Part shown: positions 35,081 to 42,236 of the stretch, piece by piece
Position numbering within the stretch: position 1 is the stretch's first letter
Layout: the number at the start of each line of letters is the position of its first letter
Source: Corynebacterium glucuronolyticum DSM 44120
Lineage (GTDB): Bacteria; Actinomycetota; Actinomycetes; Mycobacteriales; Mycobacteriaceae
Direction: 5' to 3'
Assembly (NCBI RefSeq): GCF_030440595.1
Contig: NZ_CP047452.1
Span: 186,001 to 250,000, forward strand
Length of the DNA: 64,000 nt
Translations under genes and position numbers: made by a program
Notes under the pieces: generated by a model
What the model saw: only the letters and a program-made list of their open reading frames with translations
Told to the model about the DNA's origin: nothing
The model's database searches: none

Positions 35081-37240
35081 CTAGTGTACGACCTCCTCCG
35101 TCCTTCGCGAAAGTGCTGGATTAACAGGTCTGCTCACCAGCCAGCCGGTGGCCGCGCCGATGATCGGTACGGCGACAACCACGAGCCATGAATGTCCCCA
35201 TGCCAGCATCTTCCACTCCAGGACGGTTCCGCCGATGGCGGCGAGCAGTGCGCCTGCGGTGGAAACCATGAGACCCTGGAAGGCGCCGAACCGGCGGACA
35301 AGCCGCGGCGGTGCACCAAGCGAGACAAGTAGTTTGCGGTCCCGGAGCGTGTGCGATGCCGATAGGGCAACGAGCAGGACCACCATGAATACTGTGGATA
35401 TGAGGGCGAAGCCCAAGAATGGCACGAGGAGGGGGAAGGGGAATCCACTTTCGGTAATCGTTTCCGTCGTTAGGCCATCATCCGATGAGTTGTTGATCAC
35501 GAAGTGGCGGTATTCCTTGGGTGTGAGATTCCCCTGCTTGCTGCCGACGGTTCCCTCGTAGGCGAGGGGCAGTCCCGCCTCGCGGGCGGTGTCTAGCGGG
35601 ATGACGACCGTTCCAAAGAATCGTCTGTCCTCAAGGATGACGGCTGGTAGCTCCACCGAAGGTCCCGTTGGTGTAGGGACGTGGAGGGTGGTTTCACCTG
35701 TGCCGCTGCCGAATTGCACGGCCATGCCTGACGATATGGCCTCTTGAGCTTCCTCCGAGAACTGGAGAATGCTTGTTGCTTCTGGGGAAGCGACAAGGTA
35801 GTGCGAGCCCACCCTGTAGAAGAACCAGGTGTTTTCTCCGTCGATGGGCGCTGAGAACACCGAATAGAGGTCCGCGACCTTTTCCGGATTGGCACGGCTG
35901 ATGAGTTCGTGTGCACCTACAGCTAGGGACTGGTCATTCGTCGTCGTGATGTCGGGATAAACCCGGACGATCTCCGATGGAGCGCCCAGCTCAAAAGTCA
36001 TATTGTCCACGTTATGCTCCATGGAATTGCCAAAGATACTGAGCAGGATCAGTCCGGCGACTCCACCTGCGGCAAGACCTGAACGCGGGGTGATGGCAGT
36101 AGAAAGACGCGCGATGAATGGCAGCGGGAGACGGGTGAGCACGTACAGCATGAGTGGGCCGCTGAGGATCACTCCGATCACAATGGAGAAAAAGTAAAAG
36201 ATGCCCGCGATAGCGCCAATGACACACAGCACTGGGCCGACAAACCACCACCAGCGCATTTTCACATGGGAGTCGTGCGCTTGTGGGTGAAGCAGCTTTT
36301 CCGTGGAATCGAATCGAAGCGATTGTAGCCAGGCTGAGCACACCCCGGAGGCGATGACGAGAAGCGAGAACACAACCATCACGTCGAGCGGGAATCCGTA
36401 CAGCCCGTGGCCTTCTTCAGCGTAAAGCCAGATTGCGACAACGGCGATAGCTAACACGGAGCCAATGAGGCATCCAAGGGCGGAGCAGATAAGACCCTGC
36501 CAGATAGCGATGCTTCGCAGCTGCCTGGGGTATGCGCCGTTAATGGCAGCGGTAGCCAGGGCATGTCGCAGCTGTTCCACGCCGATGCAGAACACAGGTG
36601 CGGTAAGCGCGACAGCCAGGACAAGCATGAGCATGATCCACGGGAACATGTCCGTGGACGTGCTGCCGTCCATCACCAGAAAGCGCTGCGCTGGAATGGG
36701 GGTTTCCCACCACACCTGGTCGCCTGTGAGTGGTGGCACGCTGCCTTTCAGCACCGCGGCACCCGCGCCTTTGACAATTCCGGTGACCGTAAGCGTCAGG
36801 TCCACCGCATCCCGGTCGAGGGCGGTGACGTGCAAGGTATCGCCCACGCCCACACCAGCAGCACGAGCGAAGTTCTTGTTGACGAGGATGCCGCCAGGCG
36901 TGAGTTCGGCGGAGCCTTCCACTAGCGCCGGCGCAACCTCCTGCGATGTGAACGGCTCCAGCGGGTGTTCGTCCGTCGGGTCCATGCTGTTCAGTCTGGT
37001 TGCGACCAAGCCGGACGGCCCGCTTGCGATCATATCCGCGGTCTGCAGCGCGACGACCGTGTCTTTGTCCGGTTCAGAGATTCCGAAAACGTCGAAGTAG
37101 TCGCTGTTGGAGTTGGTCGCCATCGTCGCGCCGCCCATGATGATGAACAGTGGCAGGGCGAACATGAATAACGCTAAAACGAACCTCCCGGGGTGCGCCC
37201 GCAGGTCGCGCCAGGCCAGCGTAAACGTGAGTTTAGACAT
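35081..37240 (-). CDS. FtsX-like ABC exporter permease
   Basis: A 719-residue permease with one N-terminal helix (FVLALFMFALPLFIIMGGAT), a large extracytoplasmic domain and a first FtsX block with helices at about 200-310. Two further helices follow near 340-400, then a second external domain and a C-terminal FtsX block (LVPFLGFALISTVFMVVLLV to WLVSRPVNPALSRR). Its start overlaps the ATPase stop by 8 bp. Together with the PadR-type gene this is a regulator-ATPase-permease unit typical of antimicrobial peptide or antibiotic resistance exporters, an inference from layout. Confidence 0.88.
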   Translation of the reverse strand: MSKLTFTLAWRDLRAHPGRFVLALFMFALPLFIIMGGATMATNSNSDYFDVFGISEPDKDTVVALQTADMIASGPSGLVATRLNSMDPTDEHPLEPFTSQEVAPALVEGSAELTPGGILVNKNFARAAGVGVGDTLHVTALDRDAVDLTLTVTGIVKGAGAAVLKGSVPPLTGDQVWWETPIPAQRFLVMDGSTSTDMFPWIMLMLVLAVALTAPVFCIGVEQLRHALATAAINGAYPRQLRSIAIWQGLICSALGCLIGSVLAIAVVAIWLYAEEGHGLYGFPLDVMVVFSLLVIASGVCSAWLQSLRFDSTEKLLHPQAHDSHVKMRWWWFVGPVLCVIGAIAGIFYFFSIVIGVILSGPLMLYVLTRLPLPFIARLSTAITPRSGLAAGGVAGLILLSIFGNSMEHNVDNMTFELGAPSEIVRVYPDITTTNDQSLAVGAHELISRANPEKVADLYSVFSAPIDGENTWFFYRVGSHYLVASPEATSILQFSEEAQEAISSGMAVQFGSGTGETTLHVPTPTGPSVELPAVILEDRRFFGTVVIPLDTAREAGLPLAYEGTVGSKQGNLTPKEYRHFVINNSSDDGLTTETITESGFPFPLLVPFLGFALISTVFMVVLLVALSASHTLRDRKLLVSLGAPPRLVRRFGAFQGLMVSTAGALLAAIGGTVLEWKMLAWGHSWLVVVAVPIIGAATGWLVSRPVNPALSRRTEEVVH

Positions 37241-37892
37241 CGTGGATCATCCCATCGCGCAGGTAGATGGTTCGGTCGGCCCAGGCTGCGAACCGCGGTT
37301 CGTGGGTGATGAGGAGCCCCGCCACGTCGCCGGTAATTCGCGACCGCAGGAGCTCCATCACCTGGTCGCCGGTGGCGGTGTCGAGCGCGCCGGTCGGTTC
37401 GTCGGCAAGCAGCAGCCGTCGTGGCCCCGCAAGCGCCCGCGCAATGGCTACGCGCTGGGCCTCACCACCGGAAATAAGCCCCGGGTAGGTGTCGGCGAGG
37501 TTGTCAATCCCCACGTCCACAAGCGCCTGCGAGGCAAGCTCCCGCGCAGACTTGTTCCCGTCGAAAGACAAAGGCAGCGCCACGTTTTCGAGCACCGTCA
37601 GGCTGGGAATCAGGTTGTAACTCTGGAAGACGAACCCCACATCCCGTCGCCGAATCGCCGCCCGCTCCGTCTCACTCAAACGCGAGGTTTCCCGCCCGTC
37701 AATAAAAACCTCCCCTGACGTCGGCCGATCGAGCAGTCCCGCAAGGTTCAGCAATGTCGATTTCCCGGACCCTGAAGGCCCCATAATCGCCACGAATTCG
37801 CCCGGCGAGACGCTCAGTGACACGTCGCGCAGCGCGACCACCGCCCGCGCCCCAGTCTCGTGCGTCTTATTAACATTTGTGAGCTTAAGCAT
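37233..37892 (-). CDS. ABC transporter ATP-binding protein (MacB/LolD type)
   Basis: A 219-residue ATPase with Walker A GPSGSGKST, signature ISGGEAQRVAIARAL, Walker B LLLADEPTGAL and switch His in LITHEPR. The start is set by GGAGG seven bases before the ATG at 37892 (MLKLTNVNKTHETGARAVVA); the longer ORF from 37907 is rejected. It overlaps both neighbours by 8 bp, so padR-ATPase-permease are translationally coupled. It is a paralogue of the ATPase at 394. Confidence 0.93.
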   Translation of the reverse strand: MLKLTNVNKTHETGARAVVALRDVSLSVSPGEFVAIMGPSGSGKSTLLNLAGLLDRPTSGEVFIDGRETSRLSETERAAIRRRDVGFVFQSYNLIPSLTVLENVALPLSFDGNKSARELASQALVDVGIDNLADTYPGLISGGEAQRVAIARALAGPRRLLLADEPTGALDTATGDQVMELLRSRITGDVAGLLITHEPRFAAWADRTIYLRDGMIHDV

Positions 37893-38382
37893 GGGTTTCC
37901 TCCACATAGTCCAGGAAGCGAAGCTCCGCCTCGCACTCGAATATTCTCCGTTTGGCCACCAATTTCTCCACGGGCGTTGCGCCAGTAAGTCCCCTGGTCA
38001 GCGCCCGTAATTCCTCCATTACGTATGCTCGCTGTGTAAAAATGATGGTGTCTATCTCGTTCGGGTCCGCCAGCGCAATCTTGATGGTGAGCTCATCTCG
38101 TTCCGTTTTTGGCTTGTCGACGGGGGATTCCATCCACGTTGTTGCGGCTTCCTTCCCCGTTGCGGTCGCCTCGTAGGTGATGCTGAGGCGCCCGGATTCC
38201 AGGCGTTGTTTGCCGGCAGATTCGATGAGCCCGTCGCGCTCCAGGCGCCCGAGCGTTTGCGTGACCTGCCCGATGTTGAGCGGCCACGCGTTGTCCGTGC
38301 GCGTCTGAAACGTGCTTTGTACCTGGGACGCTGCCCGTGGTTCTTCCGTGAGGAGACTCAGCAGCGCGTTCGGGATAGACAT
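37885..38382 (-). CDS. PadR-family transcriptional regulator
   Basis: A 165-residue winged-helix repressor. The N-terminal PadR helix-turn-helix is MSIPNALLSLLTEEPRAASQ, then NIGQVTQTLGRLERDGLIES. The C-terminal coiled dimerisation region contains TQRAYVMEELRALTRGLTG. AAGGAGG lies 5 nt upstream of the ATG at 38382; the long ORF from 38502 is not supported. PadR proteins often repress a co-transcribed exporter and release DNA on binding its substrate. The tandem palindromes just upstream are the likely operator. Confidence 0.88.
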   Translation of the reverse strand: MSIPNALLSLLTEEPRAASQVQSTFQTRTDNAWPLNIGQVTQTLGRLERDGLIESAGKQRLESGRLSITYEATATGKEAATTWMESPVDKPKTERDELTIKIALADPNEIDTIIFTQRAYVMEELRALTRGLTGATPVEKLVAKRRIFECEAELRFLDYVEETHA

Positions 38383-38396
38383 AACTTCCTCCTTGA

Positions 38397-38419
38397 TTAC
38401 TGAGTAACTTACCGGGTAA
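38397..38419 (-). promoter_or_regulatory. Tandem palindromes, likely autoregulatory operator of the PadR-ABC operon
   Basis: Two perfect 11-bp palindromes, TTACTGAGTAA (38397-38407) and TTACCGGGTAA (38409-38419), are separated by 1 bp. They start 14 bp before the padR start and just upstream of its ribosome binding site. The 12-bp phase places both on nearly the same DNA face. Confidence 0.65.
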
Positions 38420-38463
38420 CCAAAGAGCGCGCAACCCCCGCGTGTCACCCCTGCTGTACAAGT

Positions 38464-38970
38464 ATGTGTATGGCATATCCTTCGTGGGCTAACACCGACC
38501 AACTGCGCGACTACTACGACAACGAATGGGGCAGACCCGTCCGCACCGAGCAGGGCCTTTATGAGCGCATCTGCCTCGAGGCCTTCCAGGTGGGGCTGAG
38601 CTGGGCGCTCATCCTCGCCCGCCGCTCCGCCCTACAAGACGCCTTCGACGGCTTCGACCCGGACGTGGTCGCCCGCTACACTAATGCCGATGTCGAGCGC
38701 ATCCTCGCCGCGCCCGGCGTGATCAAGAACAAGCAGAAGATCCGCGCGTGCATCACCAACGCCCGGGCGACCATCGATCTCCGGGAGGGCGAGGGCTTGC
38801 CGGACCTCATCTGGAGCTACCAGCCGCCTCATTCCCCCTGCGAATCTGCACCGGAGGCGGCAGAACTTGCCCAGGCGCTGAAGAAGCACGGCTTCACCTT
38901 CGTCGGCCCCACCACATGCTTCGCGCTCATGGAGGCGTGCGGATTGGTGGATAATCGGATTCATGACTAA
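38464..38970 (+). CDS. tag: DNA-3-methyladenine glycosylase I (Tag), zinc-less variant
   Basis: A 168-residue base-excision repair glycosylase removing 3-methyladenine. It aligns to E. coli Tag along its length: YYDNEWGRPV, LYERICLEAFQVGLSWALIL, FDPDVVARYTNADVERILAA, the helix-hairpin region IKNKQKIRACITNARA, and KKHGFTFVGPTTCFALMEACGLV. The zinc snap of E. coli Tag (Cys4, His17, His175, Cys179) is not preserved: His17 is Tyr and the protein ends at NRIHD without the last Cys. The start could be the ATG at 38464 or 38470. It overlaps the next gene by 8 bp. Confidence 0.9.
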   Translation: MCMAYPSWANTDQLRDYYDNEWGRPVRTEQGLYERICLEAFQVGLSWALILARRSALQDAFDGFDPDVVARYTNADVERILAAPGVIKNKQKIRACITNARATIDLREGEGLPDLIWSYQPPHSPCESAPEAAELAQALKKHGFTFVGPTTCFALMEACGLVDNRIHD

Positions 38971-39655
38971 GAAGCTGGTTACCTTCGACGGAGTAGGCCC
39001 CACCAATTCCACCGCCACGATCGCCGGCATCCTCGATGTTCCCGCCAACCGGCGCGGGATGATCCTCATGGCGCACTGCTTCGGCTGCACGAAAAACGCG
39101 CCCCACCTCCACCGCCTGGCCAAAGAGCTTGTGCGGCTGGGCTACGGGGTGCTGCGCTTCGACTTCTATGGCCTCGGCGATACCCGTGGCGACTTCGCCG
39201 ACAACACCTTCGACCTCGACGTGGCAAACGTCGTTGCGGCCAGCTCGTACCTCCGCAGCCTCGGCCTGCCGGAAACCGCCCGCATCGGCCATTCCCTCGG
39301 CGGCCTCGCCGTCCTTGCCGGTGCCGGCGTCCCCGTCGTCACCATCGGCACCCCCTCCCAGCCCGCGCACGTCCTCGGCCTTGTCGCCGCCGGTCACCAG
39401 GTCATTGGCGGAAAAGAGCTACACGTGGGCCCGGCCATGATCGCCTCCCTGCAGCGCGAGATTGCCGATCCTGGCGTACCTGTCCTATCCATCCACTCCG
39501 ATACCGACGAGGTCGTCGCCTTCTCCGAGGCGCGCGCGCTGCGTTCACGTCTCGCCCACGCCACTCCCGTCGACCTGCACGGGGTGGATCACATGATCAC
39601 GGACAGAAATCTGCCGAAAACCCTCGCGCAAACGATAACCACGTGGTTAGGCTAG
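38963..39655 (+). CDS. Alpha/beta hydrolase
   Basis: A 230-residue cytosolic hydrolase with the oxyanion segment LMAHCFGCTKN, nucleophile elbow GHSLGG, acid in SIHSDTDEVVAF and catalytic His in HGVDHMITD. The catalytic triad is complete. The sequence resembles the hydrolase half of OsmC-fused esterase-like proteins. Substrate unknown. Its start overlaps tag by 8 bp, so it is translationally coupled to it. Confidence 0.87.
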   Translation: MTKKLVTFDGVGPTNSTATIAGILDVPANRRGMILMAHCFGCTKNAPHLHRLAKELVRLGYGVLRFDFYGLGDTRGDFADNTFDLDVANVVAASSYLRSLGLPETARIGHSLGGLAVLAGAGVPVVTIGTPSQPAHVLGLVAAGHQVIGGKELHVGPAMIASLQREIADPGVPVLSIHSDTDEVVAFSEARALRSRLAHATPVDLHGVDHMITDRNLPKTLAQTITTWLG

Positions 39656-39659
39656 ATCT

Positions 39660-40355
39660 ATGAAAACAGCTCTCGTAACAGGTGGATCATCAGGAATCGG
39701 CGCGGCCACGGCACGCGCGCTGGCCAAGGACGGCTGGCACGTCATCGTCGCGGCGCGTCGGAAGGATAAGCTGCAGGCGGTGGCCGAGGAGATCGGTGGG
39801 GAGGCGATCGCCCTCGATGTGACGGATGAGGATTCGGTTGCCCGCCTCGTTGAACAGATCGACAGTCTTGACCTGCTGGTCAACAACGCCGGCGGCGCCA
39901 AGGGCCTCGACTCGGTTGAGGAGGCCAACATTGATGACTGGAAATGGATGTACGAGACTAACGTCCTCGGTACGGTTCGGGTCACCAAGGCTCTGCTCCC
40001 TAAGCTTGTCGACGGTGCCCAGATCGTCAATGTCGGCTCCATCGCCGGCATCACCCCCTACGTGGGTGGCGCGGGCTACAACGCCGCCAAGTTCGGCGTT
40101 GCCGCGCTGACCCGTGTCCTCCGCTTGGAGACGCTCGACCGCCCGCTGCGCGTCTGTGAGATCAACCCCGGTCGCGTGAAGACGGACTTCTCTCTCATCC
40201 GTTTCAAGGGCGACAAGGAGCGTGCCGACGCCGTCTACGCCGGCCACCAGAACCTCGTCGCCGAAGACATCGCCGAGGCTATCCGCTGGGTCGCCTCCCT
40301 GCCTGCCCACGTCAACATCGACCGGCTGGTGATCAAGCCCGCTGACCAGGGCTAG
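39660..40355 (+). CDS. Short-chain dehydrogenase/reductase (YdfG-like)
   Basis: A 231-residue classical SDR: NADP-binding TGGSSGIGAATARAL followed by AARRKDKL (Arg pair typical of NADP preference), LVNNAGGAKGLD, NVGSIAGITPY, catalytic YNAAKFGV and EINPGRVKTDFS. It is closest in layout to the YdfG/serine 3-dehydrogenase group that reduces or oxidises small hydroxy acids. It lies 4 bp after the hydrolase gene and 3 bp before lysE-like, within one operon. Confidence 0.9.
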   Translation: MKTALVTGGSSGIGAATARALAKDGWHVIVAARRKDKLQAVAEEIGGEAIALDVTDEDSVARLVEQIDSLDLLVNNAGGAKGLDSVEEANIDDWKWMYETNVLGTVRVTKALLPKLVDGAQIVNVGSIAGITPYVGGAGYNAAKFGVAALTRVLRLETLDRPLRVCEINPGRVKTDFSLIRFKGDKERADAVYAGHQNLVAEDIAEAIRWVASLPAHVNIDRLVIKPADQG

Positions 40356-40358
40356 CCG

Positions 40359-40991
40359 GTGGAGGCTTTTATCCTCATCACCGCCTCGGCGATCATGCTC
40401 CCCGGGCCGGACACGATGCAGATCATCCGCATCGGCTCCGCGTCGAGAAAGCTCGGCGCGGTGTGCGGGCTCGGCACGACCATCGGCAACCTCATCTGGG
40501 GCGTCGCCAGCCTGCTGGGGCTGTCCGCCCTGGTGAAAACCTATCCCGTGGTCATGGACGTGCTGGCGCTTGCCGGCTCCGCCTACCTCCTGTACATGGT
40601 GTTCACCCTCGTCCGGGGATTGGTCGCCCAGTGCGGCATCAACCACACAACGCCGGCAACACGCGGCCTCGATTCACCCTCGACGGCCCTGCGCGCAGGT
40701 CTTTTCACCAACCTCTCCAACCCAAAGGCCCTCATCTTCTACGGCGCGCTGTTCAGCCAGTTCATCACCCCGGACATGAGCCTCGGCTTCGCCATCTTCA
40801 TGCCCGCCTTCATGCTCGGCTTCGGCCTCATCTTCTACTGTGGTCTGGGGTATCTTGCCGGCGTGGCGGGGGAGAGGATTGCCCGCTACATGTTGGTGAT
40901 CGATGTCCTCGCCGCCGTCATCTTCTCCCTTGTTGCAATCGGAATGATTGGCAATGTAGTGGGTCTGTGGCAACTTCTGTCAACTGCTTGA
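40359..40991 (+). CDS. LysE/RhtB-family amino-acid exporter
   Basis: A 210-residue membrane protein with about six helices. It has the family signature GPDTMQIIRIGSASRKLGAV, then GLGTTIGNLIWGVASLLGL near the N-terminus and FTNLSNPKALIFYGALFSQF in the middle. GTG start directly after the SDR stop. Such proteins export basic or neutral amino acids and related metabolites; the cargo is not predictable here. Confidence 0.88.
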   Translation: MEAFILITASAIMLPGPDTMQIIRIGSASRKLGAVCGLGTTIGNLIWGVASLLGLSALVKTYPVVMDVLALAGSAYLLYMVFTLVRGLVAQCGINHTTPATRGLDSPSTALRAGLFTNLSNPKALIFYGALFSQFITPDMSLGFAIFMPAFMLGFGLIFYCGLGYLAGVAGERIARYMLVIDVLAAVIFSLVAIGMIGNVVGLWQLLSTA

Positions 40992-41046
40992 GGGGTACAA
41001 CTCCTAGGTTAGAGTTATTTTTACCTACGAAAGGAGTTGAGTGTCT

Positions 41047-41184
41047 ATGGGCGGCGCGATTACAGATATTGTTGAAGGCGCAGTGAATGAGGACTGGGGC
41101 CAGGTGACGGATGGCATTCTGGGGACAATTCTCAAGGCGCTGGGCCTTATCAGCAAGGACGATGGTGCCCTGAGTTCCTTTTGA
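41047..41184 (+). CDS. 45-residue acidic amphipathic peptide, PorA/PorH-like candidate
   Basis: A small ORF reading MGGAITDIVEGAVNEDWGQV and continuing as an acidic amphipathic helix to a C-terminal LSSF. AAAGGAG is 10 nt before this ATG; an in-frame GTG at 41041, 4 nt from the same site, would add two residues. It has no signal peptide. Corynebacterial channel peptides PorA (45 aa) and PorH (57 aa) are likewise short, acidic, signal-less and helical, with serines that can be mycoloylated. The similarity is of type, not of alignable sequence, so the assignment is tentative. Confidence 0.6.
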   Translation: MGGAITDIVEGAVNEDWGQVTDGILGTILKALGLISKDDGALSSF

Positions 41185-41202
41185 GCTCTGAATAGGTGCC
41201 CT

Positions 41203-41244
41203 CATGCCCCCTTCGTGCCACATTGTTGGCATGATGGGGGCATG
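41203..41244 (+). promoter_or_regulatory. Two-tier hairpin covering the start codon of the S4 gene
   Basis: The outer arms CATGCCCCC (41203-41211) and GGGGGCATG (41236-41244) pair perfectly over 9 bp; inside them TGCCA and TGGCA pair again. The ATG of the following gene (41242) is in the 3' arm. In a transcript coming from the small peptide gene the start would be sequestered. It could also serve as a terminator. Confidence 0.55.
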
Positions 41245-41508
41245 ACCTTTGAAGTGGAAATCAGAGACGACTCCATCAAACTCGGCCAGTTCCTGAAGCT
41301 GGCGAACCTTGCCGAAACCGGTGGCGAGGCGAAAAACCTCATTGCTGAGGGGCAGATCCGCGTCAACGGCGAGGTAGACACGCGCCGGGGGAAAGTCCTG
41401 CGCGAGGGCGACGTCGTAACCGCCCCGGCCGGTGAGGCCGTGCTCGTCACCAACGTCGCAGACGACGACGATGTCGATTTTGACCCTTCGAAGTGGGAGA
41501 ACCTCTAA
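41242..41508 (+). CDS. S4-domain RNA-binding protein
   Basis: An 88-residue single S4 domain: SIKLGQFLKLANLAETGGEA, then KNLIAEGQIRVNGEVDTRRG, followed by VLREGDVV. This is the RNA-contacting alphaL motif of the YbcJ/RlbA-type stand-alone S4 proteins that bind structured RNA. The acidic C-terminus DDDDVDFDPSKWENL is extra. The ATG lies inside a hairpin, and there is no ordinary Shine-Dalgarno. Stop and next start overlap as TAATG. Confidence 0.85.
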   Translation: MTFEVEIRDDSIKLGQFLKLANLAETGGEAKNLIAEGQIRVNGEVDTRRGKVLREGDVVTAPAGEAVLVTNVADDDDVDFDPSKWENL

Positions 41509-42236
41509 TGCCCGTACTGACTATGCCGGAGGGCGTCCCCAGCGGCCTGACCCTCTACACCACCGACAAGGACGCAACCGCAGCTTTCTTCTCCCAGGTC
41601 ATGGGATACGGCCTCGACGAGCGGGAGGAGGGCACCTTCCTCACCCTCGAGTCCATCCCGATCGCCACCCTCGTTCCCGCCGATTTCGACGTGTGGTCTG
41701 TGGGCTTCACCGTGGACAACGCACAGGACGCCCACGAGCAGATCGAGCGCGAGGGCGGCACGGTGCTTTCCGATTCGCAGTGCCTGGACCCGGCGGGCGT
41801 GCCGTTTTCCGTGGTCACGGGCGAGCACTTTTTCGCTGTCGGCGAGCCGGGCACCCCGGTCTGGTTCGAATACGCCGGCCCCACCCCGGAGATTGACTTC
41901 TTTGCCGCGCTTTTCGGCTGGGTCATCGACGGTCCGAATGAGGCCATCCGCGTCGCCTACAAAGAAGGCGGCGCCATCGGCTGGTTCTGGGAGATCCCCT
42001 CGGAGCCGGCGAACAACTGGGTCGTCTACTTCGGTGTGGAGAACCTGCAGGATACGCTTGCCAAGGTCGACGCGGACCTCGTCCTCCAGGAGCCGCAGGA
42101 ATCCTTCCTCGGCCCCACGGCGGTCGTGCGCACCCCTGCAGGCCTGACCGTCTGCCTCGCGCAGGTTCCCTACGCGGATATCGAGGAGGAGAATATCCGC
42201 GAGTCCGACGACGTGTTCGGCGGCGACGAAAGCTAG
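41508..42236 (+). CDS. VOC-family protein with two glyoxalase-like domains
   Basis: A 242-residue protein with two vicinal-oxygen-chelate repeats. Domain 1 starts GVPSGLTLYTTDKDATAAFF and ends in PFSVVTGEHFF; domain 2 starts FEYAGPTPEIDFFAALFGW and ends in PAGLTVCLAQVP. It resembles the duplicated VOC proteins annotated as glyoxalase/bleomycin-resistance or hydroxylase-like in actinobacteria. Enzymatic activity is unknown. It is coupled to the S4 gene by TAATG and ends in a CTAG shared with phoD. Confidence 0.83.
   Translation: MPVLTMPEGVPSGLTLYTTDKDATAAFFSQVMGYGLDEREEGTFLTLESIPIATLVPADFDVWSVGFTVDNAQDAHEQIEREGGTVLSDSQCLDPAGVPFSVVTGEHFFAVGEPGTPVWFEYAGPTPEIDFFAALFGWVIDGPNEAIRVAYKEGGAIGWFWEIPSEPANNWVVYFGVENLQDTLAKVDADLVLQEPQESFLGPTAVVRTPAGLTVCLAQVPYADIEEENIRESDDVFGGDES

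Noticed and set aside
41006..41020. DtxR-like half site (CTAGGTTAG) before the 45-aa peptide gene
   Set aside because: Only one half of the palindrome matches; the other half lacks the CTAACC arm.
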